Positions 34,151 through 43,588 of a stretch of 64,000 nt of DNA are shown piece after piece. The notes below the pieces were generated by a model. The model had not been told where the DNA came from, searched no databases, and saw nothing but the letters and a program-made list of their open reading frames with translations. Positions within the stretch are counted from its first letter, which is position 1, and the number at the start of each line of letters is the position of its first letter. This DNA comes from Phenylobacterium koreense (GTDB taxonomy: Bacteria; Pseudomonadota; Alphaproteobacteria; Caulobacterales; Caulobacteraceae), in assembly GCF_040545335.1 (NCBI RefSeq), contig NZ_JBEPLU010000001.1:744001-808000 (forward strand), in the 5' to 3' direction. The position numbers and the translations under genes were made by a program.

Positions 34151-35416
34151 CTAGCTGAAGAGTTCGGCAAGGTGCGCATTCAGGAACTTGCCCTGCGGGT
34201 CGGCCGCCCGGCGAACGTCGCGGAAGCGTTCGGCCATCGGATATAGCGCATCGACGTCGCTGCGCGCGAGCGTATGGCGCTTGGCCCAATGTGGCCGCCC
34301 GCCAGCGGCCCGGAAGATCGCTTCCGCCTCGGCCAACAGCGGCGACCAGGGCATCTTGGCGTACTGGTGCATGGAGATCGACGCGCCCGGCCCGGTGTTG
34401 AACGGGCTCATCCAGATGTCGTCGCCCGCCGCCCAGCGGAACTCGAAGGGGAAGGCCACCGGCGCCTTGCGACGCCGAATCCAGGCGATCGCCTCCATCA
34501 GCGCCGGCAGGCCGGCCGCTCGCGGCATCTCGTACTCCATCTCCTCGAACCGCACGCTCCGGGTCGAGGGGAATATCCGATAGGCCGGCCCGATCTTGTG
34601 GCTCGCCGACGATGCCGCGGTCATGAACCTCTGCGCAGGTCCCGCCAGGAACGGCGCGGCCGCCGTCACGTCGCAGCAGAACCGGAAGATCTCCTCCTCG
34701 TTGATCATCGGCCGCTTGCCCCGCGGCGTCTCCGGCGCCTCGGTCGGGTGCAGGGTCTTGAGGATCACCTCCTCGGCATAGGGGAAGACGAAGAACTCGG
34801 CGTGCCGGTGGCGCTCAGCCAGGTCTGCGAAGTTCTCCATCGTCCAGGCCAGCGGCTTGCGCTCGATCCGCTCCTCCAGCCTGTAGGCCGGCAGCACGTC
34901 GACGGTCGCGCGGGTCACCACCCCGAAAAGGCCGAGCGACAGCCGTTGCGCCTCGAAGAGCTCCGGCCGCTCGCTGCGGCTGCATTCGACCACTTCGCCG
35001 TCGGCGCCGATCAGGCGAAACCCGTGGGCGATAGTCGCCAGGCTGCCCAGGTCGCGGCCCGTCCCGTGCGTTCCGGTGCTCAGCGCCCCGGCCAGCGACT
35101 GCGGGTTCACATCGCCCTGGTTGGGAAGCGAGAGCCCCTCCTCCCACAGCGCCTTGGTCAGCCGCTTCAGGCTCCACCCGGCCGGGGCGGTGACCGTCCG
35201 GCGATCGGGAGCGATCTCCAGTTTCCCCTCCAGGTCCTCGAGCGACAGCAGGAGGCCGTCGGTCTCGCAGAGCGGCATAAAGGAATGGCCTGCGCCTACG
35301 ACCCGCACCTTGGCCGCTTGCCGCACCATCTCGGCCAGCGTTGCCTCGGTCCGCGGCCGCGCCACCTGCGCAGGCTCGGCCCGGACGCTGCCCGACCAGT
35401 TATTCCAGGACGCCAT
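34151..35416 (-). CDS. D-arabinono-1,4-lactone oxidase family FAD oxidase
   Basis: A 421-residue VAO-type flavoprotein. The FAD domain has VVGAGHSFMPL and ALSTGTHGTG; the C-terminal ALO domain ends with PHWAKRHTL, the catalytic-site phrase of sugar-lactone and alditol oxidases. Expected reaction: oxygen-dependent oxidation of a sugar lactone or polyol. First gene of a two-gene operon with the PLP enzyme. The inverted repeat at 35462-35477 lies about 45 bp upstream, suggesting control by the TetR gene next to it. Confidence 0.88.
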   Translation of the reverse strand: MASWNNWSGSVRAEPAQVARPRTEATLAEMVRQAAKVRVVGAGHSFMPLCETDGLLLSLEDLEGKLEIAPDRRTVTAPAGWSLKRLTKALWEEGLSLPNQGDVNPQSLAGALSTGTHGTGRDLGSLATIAHGFRLIGADGEVVECSRSERPELFEAQRLSLGLFGVVTRATVDVLPAYRLEERIERKPLAWTMENFADLAERHRHAEFFVFPYAEEVILKTLHPTEAPETPRGKRPMINEEEIFRFCCDVTAAAPFLAGPAQRFMTAASSASHKIGPAYRIFPSTRSVRFEEMEYEMPRAAGLPALMEAIAWIRRRKAPVAFPFEFRWAAGDDIWMSPFNTGPGASISMHQYAKMPWSPLLAEAEAIFRAAGGRPHWAKRHTLARSDVDALYPMAERFRDVRRAADPQGKFLNAHLAELFS

Positions 35417-35461
35417 GCTCCCCTCCCCGGCTTTTCCAGCAGCATCGGCGACAGGAGTTTA

Positions 35462-35477
35462 GATAGTCAAGACTATC
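35462..35477 (-). promoter_or_regulatory. Inverted repeat, candidate TetR operator
   Basis: GATAGTC (35462-35468), two-base centre, GACTATC (35471-35477). It overlaps the stop codon of the TetR gene and stands about 46 bp before the lactone-oxidase start, where that operon promoter must be. The symmetry and spacing suit a TetR-family dimer. Confidence 0.65.
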
Positions 35478-36123
35478 GTTCTCTCACCGCGTTGCGCAGC
35501 ATCGCCGCCGCCTCCCGCAGGATCTCGTCCCGCGGAACGCCGGTCTCTTCCGTCAGCATCTCGTCGGCCGCGAAGCCGAACTCGACAGCGATCCGCAGCC
35601 GCCGCCAAAGCGCCTGGCGCGGAACGTCGGGAAGGAACTCGGCATAGAAATCCGTCAGCCGATCGGCCACCAGGCGGTGCGACTCCGTCCGCACATGGGT
35701 CAGTTGCGGCACCGCCCGCAGCGCCCGCAGGGTCCATACGGCCCCCGGCTCGGACGCGGTGACCTCCGCGGTCGCACGCAGCAGCTCCTCGGTCGCATCG
35801 GCCAAGGCCCTCGGCCCGCCCCGCGCATGCCGGTCGAGCCAGGCGAACAGCGCCGCGTTCTGGCGGTCCATCAACCGCCGCCCCAGCGCGCCCAGCACGT
35901 CATACTTGTCCTTGAAGTAGCGATAGAGCGCCGGCGGGGTCATGCCTGCGCGGGCGCAGATCTGATTGGTGGAGATACGCTCGATGCCGACCTCGGCCAG
36001 CAGTTCGCCGGCCACCTGCAACAGGCGCTCATAGGTCTGCTGGCTGCGCTCCTGCCGCGGCGCGGGCTTGGCCGCCCGCTCGCCGATATCGTCCGCCTTG
36101 AGCGCCTCGCCGCCTGCCGCCAT
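35473..36123 (-). CDS. TetR-family regulator
   Basis: A 216-residue TetR-family protein with the N-terminal helix-turn-helix ISTNQICARAGMTPPALYRYF and a helical C-terminal domain. It is transcribed in the same direction as the lactone oxidase and PLP-enzyme genes and ends 56 bp before them. The candidate operator in that gap suggests it represses the pair. Inducer unknown. Confidence 0.88.
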   Translation of the reverse strand: MAAGGEALKADDIGERAAKPAPRQERSQQTYERLLQVAGELLAEVGIERISTNQICARAGMTPPALYRYFKDKYDVLGALGRRLMDRQNAALFAWLDRHARGGPRALADATEELLRATAEVTASEPGAVWTLRALRAVPQLTHVRTESHRLVADRLTDFYAEFLPDVPRQALWRRLRIAVEFGFAADEMLTEETGVPRDEILREAAAMLRNAVRER

Positions 36124-36234
36124 TCGTCTCCTCCGCCCCCAGCATGCCTTCGGTCACGTCGCGCGCCAAGCGCTCGCGGATCATCTTGGCTGCTCGGGAC
36201 TTATCGCTGCATCGGCGCTCGCGGGAGTCCGCTC

Positions 36235-36423
36235 ATGAAGCCAAAGCCCCCTCCGCCTCTCTACGAGGACCCTGGCCCCGACCTGCTGCAGGACGGCCAG
36301 GAAGAGGTCTTCTCCCACAAGGCTGTCGAACGCGGCCTCACCCATGACCCGCGCGCCCTCGGCCCCGATCGCGTCGACGGCGAAGACCTGCCCGAATGCG
36401 GCTCCGAAAGCGGTGATAAATAA
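36235..36423 (+). CDS. Small hydrophilic protein, 62 residues
   Basis: A short protein, MKPKPPPPLYEDPGPDLLQ at its start, rich in Pro, Asp and Glu, without membrane or signal segments. CGGGAG lies eight bases before the ATG. It is followed by an AT-rich, gene-free stretch. No family recognised; low complexity suggests it may be disordered. Confidence 0.5.
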   Translation: MKPKPPPPLYEDPGPDLLQDGQEEVFSHKAVERGLTHDPRALGPDRVDGEDLPECGSESGDK

Positions 36424-36654
36424 GCGGCGGCCAAGCAAAGCCTGGCTAAACAATGGAAATGAAATAATCATAGCCACCACCATTGGGCCAACAGTGAAGA
36501 TAGCGAGCTACGCTATAGTATAGTTATTAATTTTATAAGTGAAGCTGCAACCCTCTTTCCGGACATCCATTGTAGCGGCAAGTCTTCACGGGGCTGTCCA
36601 GCGGCGCTTGGCGAGTTCCCCGTGGAGAAATCCAGACGACAATCGGAGAACAAG
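36424..36654. other. AT-rich intergenic region upstream of the hemerythrin gene
   Basis: A 231-bp gap clearly richer in A+T than its surroundings. It holds an inverted repeat ATAGCG, AGCTA, CGCTAT (36500-36516), directly followed by TATAGTATAG, which could be part of a -10. I see no clear -35 partner, no stress-sigma GGAAC...GTT pair, and no coding frame. Confidence 0.5.
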
Positions 36655-37923
36655 ATGCCCAAGGACGAGACGGACGCTGGCGGCTCAGCGCCTGAGAATA
36701 CAGCATCGCAGGGCCAGAGCGCCGCAGCCTCCCAGGCCAGCGCGCAGCCTAAGGAGGCAGGCTCGCAGTCGGCCATCGAGCTTCTGAAGTCCGACCATCG
36801 GACGGTGGAAGGACTGTTCGCTCAGTACGAAAAGGCGGCCGGCAATCAGAAGGCCCGAATCATCGAGCAGGTCTGCAGCGCCCTGGTGATCCACACTATG
36901 CTCGAGGAGAAGCTGTTCTATCCGGCCTGCCGCCAGGCGGCCTCGGATGAGGAGCCGCTGGACGAGGCGCAGGTAGAGCATGACGGCGCCAAGGTGCTGA
37001 TCGCCGATCTCATGAGCGGGAACGGCCAGGACCAGTACCGGGACGCCAAGGTCAAGGTCCTTTCGGAACAGATCAAGCATCACGTCGGAGAAGAAGAAGC
37101 TCCGACCAGGGGAATCTTCGCGAAGGCGAAAGCGGCCGGGGTCGACACCCCCGAGCTGGCCCAGCGCATCCGCGAACTCAAGCAGCGTCTCGAGGCGCGC
37201 CAGGACGAGCTGTTCCCACCGGCTCTCGTGTCCATCGACGCCCTGGCCAGCCGCGATCGCACTCAGCAGGAGGAAAGTATGCCAAGACAAGGTCCAGAAC
37301 GTGACGAACGCGGTCGCTTCATGAGCGATGACGACGACCGCTATTACCGCTCCCGCGAACGCGACGACGACCGCTATTACCGCTCTCGCGGCCGGGATGA
37401 CGACGACGGCCGCGGTTGGTACGGCGATCCGCAAGGCCACTCCGAGGCTTCCCGGAGAGGCTGGGCCGAACGCCGGGGTGAAACCCGCTCCTTCCGCCGT
37501 GACGATGACGACGACTACCGCCGCAGCTATCGCAGCCAGGAACGCGACCGCGATGAGTATGGCCGGTTCGTGAGCGATGACGACGATCGTCGCGGCGGCG
37601 GCTATCGCGCCCGCGACGAGCGAGGCCGCTTCACCGACGAGGACTACGGCTATCGGTCCCGCTCGCGCTACGAGGACGACGATCGCGGCTACCGCTCGCG
37701 CGGCAGCGAAGATCGCGGCCAAGGCGGCTGGTTCGGGGATTCCCGAGGCCACGCCGAGGCGGCGCGGCGCGGCTGGGAAGAAAGAGGCGGCGGCCGTTCT
37801 CGCTACGAGGACGACGATCGCGGCTACCGCTCGCGCAGCGACGATCGCGGCCAGGGCGGTTGGTTCGGCGACCCGCAAGGCCATGCCGAAGCCGCTCGAC
37901 GCGGTTGGGAAGGCCGTCGCTAG
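36655..37923 (+). CDS. Hemerythrin (HHE) domain fused to glycine/arginine-rich stress repeats
   Basis: A 422-residue two-part protein. About residues 40-170 form a hemerythrin-type di-iron helix bundle with ligands in SDHRTVE (His48), HTMLEEKLFYPA, EHDGAKV and HVGEEE. Residues 215-422 are extremely charged and contain three copies of a motif GW(F/Y)GDxxGHxEAxRRGW, like the KGG/con-10 stress motif, separated by DDDDR/YRSR-rich spacers and ERGRF-type phrases. CGGAGAA precedes the ATG. Probably a cytosolic stress protein sensing oxygen, NO or iron, with a DNA- or RNA-binding disordered tail; function inferred only. Confidence 0.8.
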   Translation: MPKDETDAGGSAPENTASQGQSAAASQASAQPKEAGSQSAIELLKSDHRTVEGLFAQYEKAAGNQKARIIEQVCSALVIHTMLEEKLFYPACRQAASDEEPLDEAQVEHDGAKVLIADLMSGNGQDQYRDAKVKVLSEQIKHHVGEEEAPTRGIFAKAKAAGVDTPELAQRIRELKQRLEARQDELFPPALVSIDALASRDRTQQEESMPRQGPERDERGRFMSDDDDRYYRSRERDDDRYYRSRGRDDDDGRGWYGDPQGHSEASRRGWAERRGETRSFRRDDDDDYRRSYRSQERDRDEYGRFVSDDDDRRGGGYRARDERGRFTDEDYGYRSRSRYEDDDRGYRSRGSEDRGQGGWFGDSRGHAEAARRGWEERGGGRSRYEDDDRGYRSRSDDRGQGGWFGDPQGHAEAARRGWEGRR

Positions 37924-37975
37924 ACGGCCCAACCCTCCCTTGGCGCCCGCCGTCAGTGGCGCGCGTTCACCTCAA

Positions 37976-38006
37976 GCGGCCGCCGCAAGGCGGCCGCGCC
38001 TGTTTT
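37976..38006 (+). terminator. Rho-independent terminator after the hemerythrin gene
   Basis: Perfect 9-bp stem GCGGCCGCC / GGCGGCCGC with a GCAA tetraloop (37976-37997), followed by GCCTGTTTT. It lies 52 bp after the hemerythrin stop. Confidence 0.8.
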
Positions 38007-38044
38007 CAACCGACGCCTTGGCGCCTCGCCCCGGAACTCCCGGC

Positions 38045-38260
38045 ATGCTCTCAGAAGCTTCCTATTGGCTCGTCGTCTATGGCCCGGACGCACGCGCCCT
38101 CGCCCAGGCCGCACTCAATTGCCAGAACGACCAGGAGGCGATGATCACCGCCTTCTGCACGGCCAGCCCCTTCGGCCACGAACTCTGGTCGCGGGACGGC
38201 TTCCTGGGCGTCTTCCACCCAGCGCTTTCCGTCGCCGACGACATCACGTCCTTCGACTGA
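38045..38260 (+). CDS. Small hypothetical protein, 71 residues
   Basis: A 71-residue protein beginning MLSEASYWLVVYGPDARAL and ending FHPALSVADDITSFD, with two Cys and a mix of hydrophobic and acidic residues; no signal peptide or membrane helix. GC-rich third positions support coding, but the ribosome site is weak (GGAAC). It lies between the hemerythrin terminator and the tRNA gene. No family recognised. Confidence 0.5.
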   Translation: MLSEASYWLVVYGPDARALAQAALNCQNDQEAMITAFCTASPFGHELWSRDGFLGVFHPALSVADDITSFD

Positions 38261-38298
38261 CGCCAGGCGGCGCATCTATCCTATGACCTGAAGGAATT

Positions 38299-38383
38299 TG
38301 GTGCGGGCGGTCGGGCTCGAACCGACACTCCTTTCGGAACCGGATTTTGAGTCCGGCGCGTCTACCAGTTTCACCACGCCCGC
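38299..38383 (-). tRNA. tRNA-Leu (anticodon CAA)
   Basis: An 85-nt tRNA with encoded CCA end. Acceptor stem GCGGGCG / CGCCCGC, anticodon stem CCGGA / TCCGG with loop CTCAAAA giving anticodon CAA (complement at 38347-38349), a class II variable arm (TTCCGAAAGGAG region) and T-loop GGTTCGAGCC. The long variable arm and CAA identify leucine, reading UUG. Confidence 0.95.
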
Positions 38384-38597
38384 AGCGAGGGCGATCCGTT
38401 TAACAAGCTTGCCGGACGAAGGCCAGAGGCGGACGGCGCGCGAGATTTCGGGTTCTCCGTGCGCCCGCAATTTAACCGCTTTGACACATTGCGTCACAAC
38501 CCTGGTGGAACGTGCGCAGACCGACATCTGGGCGCCGCGCTCTAGCCTTACCTTGCGTGCATCAAGCCCCTGACCTGTCATCACCGTCCGAGGACCC

Positions 38598-39827
38598 ATG
38601 ACGCTCAAGGATCGCCGCGGCATCTGGATCGCCCTCATCGTCGTGGGCGTCCTGCTCCTGGGTCTTGCGCTGAAGGGGATGCTCTTTCCGTCGAACAGAG
38701 GCCCGGCGGTCGCCACCGCCCCGGTGACCATGGGCGACGTGGAACAGACGGTCCTGGCTACCGGCACGCTCGAGCCCATCGAACTGGTCAGCGTCGGCGC
38801 CCAGGTGTCGGGCCAGGTGACCTCGCTGAAGGTCGAGCTCGGCCAGCAGGTGAAGCGCGGCGACCTGATAGCCGAGATCGATTCCCAGCCGCAGCAGAAC
38901 GCCCTGCGCACCGCCCAGGCTCAGGTGGACAACGCCCGCGCCCAGCGCCGGCAGGCCGAGGCGACGCTCACCGAGACGACCCTGGCCTTCGACCGCCAGA
39001 CCCAGATGCTCGCCGCCGACGCCACCTCCCGCGCCGACTATGAGGCCGCCCGCGCCGCGCTCAAGACCGCCCAGGGCCAGCTCGCCGCCCTCGACGCCCA
39101 GATCGCCCAGGCCACCGTCTCGGTGGAGACCGCCCGCGTGAACCTCGGCTACACCCGCATCGTCGCGCCCATGGACGGCACGATCATCGCCATCGTCACC
39201 CAGGAGGGCCAGACGGTGAACGCCAACCAGGCCGCGCCGACCATCGTCAAGCTCGGCCAGTTGGGCACCATGACCGTGAAGGCCGAGATCTCGGAGGCCG
39301 ACGTGGTGCGCGTCCATCCCGGCCAGGACGTCTATTTCACCATCCTCGGCCAGCCCGACCAGCGCCGCTACGCCAAGCTGCGCACCGTCGAGCCGGCGCC
39401 GGAATCGTTCGTCAGCGAGACCTCGAGCGCCAGCGCCTCCGGCTCTGCCGCCACCGCCTCGGCGATCTACTACAACGGCCTCTTCGACGTGCCGAACCCC
39501 GACGGCCTGCTGCGCACCTCCATGACCGCCCAGGTCTATATCGTGCTGGGCCAGGCCAAGGGCGTGCTGACCGTGCCGTCGGCGGCCCTGGGCGAGCGGG
39601 CGCGGGACGGCTCCTATCCGGTGCAGGTCGTGCTCGACAACGGCAAGACTGAGCGCCGCAGGGCCAAGATCGGCCTGAACAACAACATCACCGCCCAGGT
39701 GCTCTCGGGCCTCAAGGCCGGTGACCGGGTCGTGGTCGCCGAAGCCGGGCCTAGCGACCAGGCCCAGCAGGGTCCGGGCGCCCGCGGCCCCGGCGGTCGC
39801 CGCCGGCCCGGCCCCTTCGGGTTCTAG
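38598..39827 (+). CDS. macA: MacA-type periplasmic adaptor
   Basis: A 409-residue RND/ABC-type membrane-fusion protein. One N-terminal transmembrane helix (about 10-30), then the lipoyl half-motif [17 protein letters not shown], a long coiled-coil hairpin, and [16 protein letters not shown]. The C-terminal tail is Gly/Pro/Arg-rich. It begins an operon with a MacB-type ABC transporter and an outer-membrane channel, two bases from macB. It should connect these two across the periplasm. Confidence 0.9.
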   Translation: MTLKDRRGIWIALIVVGVLLLGLALKGMLFPSNRGPAVATAPVTMGDVEQTVLATGTLEPIELVSVGAQVSGQVTSLKVELGQQVKRGDLIAEIDSQPQQNALRTAQAQVDNARAQRRQAEATLTETTLAFDRQTQMLAADATSRADYEAARAALKTAQGQLAALDAQIAQATVSVETARVNLGYTRIVAPMDGTIIAIVTQEGQTVNANQAAPTIVKLGQLGTMTVKAEISEADVVRVHPGQDVYFTILGQPDQRRYAKLRTVEPAPESFVSETSSASASGSAATASAIYYNGLFDVPNPDGLLRTSMTAQVYIVLGQAKGVLTVPSAALGERARDGSYPVQVVLDNGKTERRRAKIGLNNNITAQVLSGLKAGDRVVVAEAGPSDQAQQGPGARGPGGRRRPGPFGF

Positions 39828-39829
39828 CC

Positions 39830-41788
39830 ATGGCCGGCGCGCCGCTCATAGAGGTCCGCGGCCTGCGCCGGGAGTTCCCGGCCGGCGAAGGGACCATTGC
39901 GGTCCTGAAGGACATCGACCTGACCATCCAGGCCGGCGAGATGGTGGCCATCGTCGGGGCCTCCGGCTCGGGCAAGTCGACCCTGATGAACATCCTCGGC
40001 TGCCTGGACCGGCCGACCAGCGGCTCCTACCGCGTCGCCGGCCGCGAGACCGGCGACCTCGACCCCGACGAGCTGGCCGAGCTGCGGCGCGAGCACTTCG
40101 GCTTCATCTTCCAGCGCTACCACCTGCTCTCCGACCTCAACGCCCTGGGCAATGTCGAGGTGCCGGCTGTCTATTCCGGCAAGTCGCGGGAAGCCCGTCG
40201 CAGCCGGGCCTCGGAGCTGCTGACACGCCTGGGCCTCTCCGACCGCATGGGTCACCGCCCGGGCCAGCTCTCCGGCGGCCAGCAGCAGCGCGTCTCCATC
40301 GCGCGGGCCTTGATGAACGGCGGCGAGGTGGTGCTGGCCGACGAGCCGACCGGCGCTCTCGACAAGGCCAGCGGCGAGGAGGTGATGCGCATCCTTCAGG
40401 AGCTGCACGCCGAGGGCCACACAGTGATCATCGTGACCCACGACATGGGGGTCGCCGAGCACTGCCAGCGCATCATCGAGATCAGCGACGGCGAGATCAT
40501 CGCCGACCGCCTCACCTCGAAGGAGCCGCTGCCGCCGGCGGTCCGCGACACGCCGCCTGTGCTGCAGGAAGGCGGTCTCAGCGCCGCCGCCGACCGTTTC
40601 CGCGAGGCCTTCCGCATGGCGGTCCTGGCGATGAACGCCCACCGGCTGCGCACATTCCTGACCATGCTCGGCATCATCATCGGCATCGCCTCGGTGGTGT
40701 CGGTCGTGGCCCTAGGCGAAGGCTCGCGCCGGCAGGTCCTGGCCAATATCAGCGCCATTGGCACCAACACGCTCGACATCATGCCCGGCAAGGATTTCGG
40801 CGACATGCGCTCTGGCGCGGTCCGCACCCTGGTCCCCGCCGACGCCGAGGCCCTGGCCCAGCAGCCCTATGTCGACAGCGTCACTCCCACGGCCCAGACG
40901 AGCGTCACCCTGCGCTTCGGCAACGTCGCCGCCACCGGCCAGGCCAATGGCGTAGGCGACCAATATTTCCGGGTGAAGGGCATGAAGATCGCCCAGGGCG
41001 CCTTCTTCGGCCCCGACGCGGTCAAGTCCTATGCCCAGGACGCGGTGATCGACCAGAATACCCTGAGCACCCTGTTCGCCGGCTTCGACGGCGACCCGAT
41101 CGGCCAGATCATCCTGGTCGGCTCCATGCCGGCGCGGGTGGTCGGGGTCGCTCAGGCGACCTCCGGCTTCGGCGGCGGACGCGAGACGGTCACCGTCTAC
41201 CTGCCCTACACCACCGTCCAGGCGCGAATGCTAGGCGACACCACCCTGCGCAGCGTCACCGTCCGGGTGAAGGACGACACCCCAAGCGACGTGGCCCAGG
41301 CCGCGGTCACCAAGCTGCTCACCCTGCGCCATGGCGTGCGGGACTTCTTCATCGTCAACACCGACGAGATCCGCCAGACCATCACCTCGACCACCCAGAC
41401 CATGACCATCCTGATCTCGGCCATCGCGGTGATCTCGCTTATCGTCGGCGGTATCGGGGTGATGAACATCATGCTGGTCTCGGTGACCGAGCGGACCAGC
41501 GAGATCGGCGTGCGCATGGCGGTCGGCGCACGCCAGAGCGACATACTCCAACAGTTCCTCATCGAGGCGGTGCTGGTCTGCCTGCTGGGCGGCATCCTGG
41601 GCGTCCTGGCCGCCCTGGGCTTCGGAGCGATCTTCCAGACCTTCAGCACCAACTTCAAACTGGCCTATTCGCCGGCCTCGATCATCGCCGCCTTCGCCTG
41701 CTCCACCCTCATCGGCGTCGTCTTCGGCTACCTGCCTGCGCGCAACGCCGCGCGCCTCGACCCCGTCGCCGCCCTGGCTAGAGACTGA
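39830..41788 (+). CDS. macB: MacB-type ABC transporter (ATPase-permease fusion)
   Basis: A 652-residue half-transporter with an N-terminal ATPase (Walker [10 protein letters not shown] near 42-50, signature [15 protein letters not shown], Walker [13 protein letters not shown]) fused to a FtsX/MacB permease: a first transmembrane helix near 275-295, a large periplasmic domain, and three C-terminal helices. MacB proteins export macrolides, toxins or lipopeptides by mechanotransmission from the periplasm. Substrate here unknown. Confidence 0.93.
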   Translation: MAGAPLIEVRGLRREFPAGEGTIAVLKDIDLTIQAGEMVAIVGASGSGKSTLMNILGCLDRPTSGSYRVAGRETGDLDPDELAELRREHFGFIFQRYHLLSDLNALGNVEVPAVYSGKSREARRSRASELLTRLGLSDRMGHRPGQLSGGQQQRVSIARALMNGGEVVLADEPTGALDKASGEEVMRILQELHAEGHTVIIVTHDMGVAEHCQRIIEISDGEIIADRLTSKEPLPPAVRDTPPVLQEGGLSAAADRFREAFRMAVLAMNAHRLRTFLTMLGIIIGIASVVSVVALGEGSRRQVLANISAIGTNTLDIMPGKDFGDMRSGAVRTLVPADAEALAQQPYVDSVTPTAQTSVTLRFGNVAATGQANGVGDQYFRVKGMKIAQGAFFGPDAVKSYAQDAVIDQNTLSTLFAGFDGDPIGQIILVGSMPARVVGVAQATSGFGGGRETVTVYLPYTTVQARMLGDTTLRSVTVRVKDDTPSDVAQAAVTKLLTLRHGVRDFFIVNTDEIRQTITSTTQTMTILISAIAVISLIVGGIGVMNIMLVSVTERTSEIGVRMAVGARQSDILQQFLIEAVLVCLLGGILGVLAALGFGAIFQTFSTNFKLAYSPASIIAAFACSTLIGVVFGYLPARNAARLDPVAALARD

Positions 41789-43167
41789 TGCGCGCGCCCG
41801 TCCTCATCGCCCTACTCGCCGCAACCGCCCTCAGCGGCTGCATGTCCAGCAGGTTCGTCACGCCCCAGGTGGACCTGCCGACGGCCTATCCGCACGCGAG
41901 CGCCAGCGGCCCCGACGCAAGCCTCCTCGCCAGCCAGGGCCAGTGGTGGACCGGGTTCGGCGACACGCGCCTCGATCGCCTGGTGGGCGACGTCCTGGCC
42001 CGCAACAACGACCTGGCGGCGGCCGCCATCCTGGTCCGTCGGGCCCAGCTCCAGGCGGGTCTGGCCGGCGCTCAGCTCCTGCCGCAGTTCTCCGGCGGCG
42101 CCGACGCCAGCACCAGCCGCCGCGACGAGGGCGGCTCGACCCGCTCCTACGGCGCCTCGCTGAGCGCCAGCTACGAGGTGGACCTCTGGGGCCGCCTCGC
42201 CGCCGAGCGCGACGCCGCGCGCTGGGAGGCCCGCGCCACCGGCCAGGATCTCGAGGCCACCCGCCTCACCCTGATCGGCACGGCCGTCGACCTCTATTAC
42301 CAGCTCGCCTTCCTCAACCAGCGCATCGCCAGCGCGCAGGAAAGCCTGGCCTACGCCCGCCGCACCCAGACCCTGATCCAGAGCCAGTACGCCGCCGGCC
42401 AGGTGTCCGGTGTCGAGATCAACGAGGCCGAGCAGAGCGTCCGCAGCCAGGAATCGGCCCTGGCCGAGCTCGTCCAGCAGCGGGTCGAGGCGCGCTCGGC
42501 CCTGGCGCTTCTGCTCAGCGGCTCGACCTGGTCAACCGACAACGAGCCCCAGGTCCTGCCCGAGGCCGCTCCGGCCCCGCCGCCGGAGGGACAGCCCGCG
42601 CAGCTCCTGGCCCGCCGCCCGGACCTGCGCGCCGCCGAACTGCGCCTGCGAAGCTCGCTCTCGGTAGTGGACTCCACCCGCGCCAGCTTCTACCCGACCC
42701 TCGGCCTGACCGGCACGGTGGGCGGGTCGAGCGCGGCCCTGTCGAACCTGCTGGCCAATCCGGTCGCCACCCTGGGCGCCGGGATCACCCTGCCGTTCCT
42801 GAACTTCAACCAGGCCCGGCTGAACATCCGCGTGTCCGAGGCGGACTACGAGCTGGCCGTGGTCAGCTTCCGCCAGACCCTGCTGGCCGCCTTCACCGAC
42901 GTGGACAACGCGCTCTCGGCCCGCACCCAGCTTGCGGCCCAGGGCGAGGCGCTCAGCCAGTCCCTCGCGGCGGCCCGCCGGGCCGAGCAGCTCTACGAAG
43001 TCCGCTATCGGGCCGGCGCCGTCCCGCTGCGCACCTGGCTCGACGCCCAGGAATCCCGGCGCGGGGCCGAGATCGCCCAGGCTCAGAACATGCTGGCGCG
43101 GCTGAACAACCAAGTGGCCATCTATCAGGCCCTCGGCGGCGACCTCGCCCCCTCGGCCACCCCGTAA
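41788..43167 (+). CDS. Outer-membrane efflux channel lipoprotein (NodT family)
   Basis: A 459-residue TolC-class channel with a lipobox (ALSGCMS) after the signal peptide and family marks GQWWTGFGDTRLDRLV, YEVDLWGRLAAERDA and LPFLNFNQARLNIRV. Its ATG overlaps the macB stop by one base (TGATG), so all three pump parts are made together. It is distinct in sequence from the NodT-type channel at 12.5-13.9 kb, which serves the EmrAB-type pump. Confidence 0.9.
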   Translation: MRAPVLIALLAATALSGCMSSRFVTPQVDLPTAYPHASASGPDASLLASQGQWWTGFGDTRLDRLVGDVLARNNDLAAAAILVRRAQLQAGLAGAQLLPQFSGGADASTSRRDEGGSTRSYGASLSASYEVDLWGRLAAERDAARWEARATGQDLEATRLTLIGTAVDLYYQLAFLNQRIASAQESLAYARRTQTLIQSQYAAGQVSGVEINEAEQSVRSQESALAELVQQRVEARSALALLLSGSTWSTDNEPQVLPEAAPAPPPEGQPAQLLARRPDLRAAELRLRSSLSVVDSTRASFYPTLGLTGTVGGSSAALSNLLANPVATLGAGITLPFLNFNQARLNIRVSEADYELAVVSFRQTLLAAFTDVDNALSARTQLAAQGEALSQSLAAARRAEQLYEVRYRAGAVPLRTWLDAQESRRGAEIAQAQNMLARLNNQVAIYQALGGDLAPSATP

Positions 43168-43228
43168 ACGCGACATCTTCGCAAGCTGTGGAAAATACCC
43201 AGGGCCCAGCTCTCGACGCGGCGAACGT

Positions 43229-43250
43229 CAAATGATAATCGTTCGCAATA
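43229..43250 (+). promoter_or_regulatory. Fur-like box upstream of feoA
   Basis: The sequence AATGATAATCGTTCGCAAT lies 20-40 bp before the feoA ATG and resembles the alphaproteobacterial Fur consensus (GATAATnATTCTCA-like, A/T-rich palindrome). Iron-bound Fur would repress feoAB here. Match judged by eye. Confidence 0.6.
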
Positions 43251-43269
43251 GTGCGTAAGGATCGGGCGT

Positions 43270-43587
43270 ATGAACACCCACACTCCCCGGCTGGCGACAG
43301 CCGCCGACGCTGCCGCGGGCGCTGTGGTGCGCCTGAGCGAAGCCTCCGTTGGCGACGCCGGGATCATCGTCGAGGTGCGGGCCGAGGCTCATGACGATCA
43401 CGGGGTTTCCGTCGAGGAGCTGCAGCGCCGCCTGTTGGAGTTCGGCTTCGTGGAAGGCGCCCGGCTCGAGGTGATCCACCAGGGCGCCATCGGGCGCGAT
43501 CCGATCGCCGTGCGCCTGGACGACATGCGGGTGGCCCTGCGCCGCCGCGACGCCGCGGACGTGCTCTTCCTGCTGGACCCGCGTTGA
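43270..43587 (+). CDS. feoA: FeoA, ferrous iron transport accessory protein
   Basis: A 105-residue SH3-fold FeoA with an N-terminal extension. The C-terminal 80 residues carry the family features LLEFGFVEGARLEVIHQGAI and DPIAVRLDDMRVALRRRDA. It precedes feoB by one base and should modulate the FeoB GTPase/channel at the inner membrane. Confidence 0.9.
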   Translation: MNTHTPRLATAADAAAGAVVRLSEASVGDAGIIVEVRAEAHDDHGVSVEELQRRLLEFGFVEGARLEVIHQGAIGRDPIAVRLDDMRVALRRRDAADVLFLLDPR

Positions 43588-43588
43588 G

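Noticed and set aside
36500..36516. The ATAGCG/CGCTAT repeat as a third copy of the tiny-gene operator
   Set aside because: The arms face the opposite way and the flanks do not match the two elements at 58.5 and 60.45 kb.
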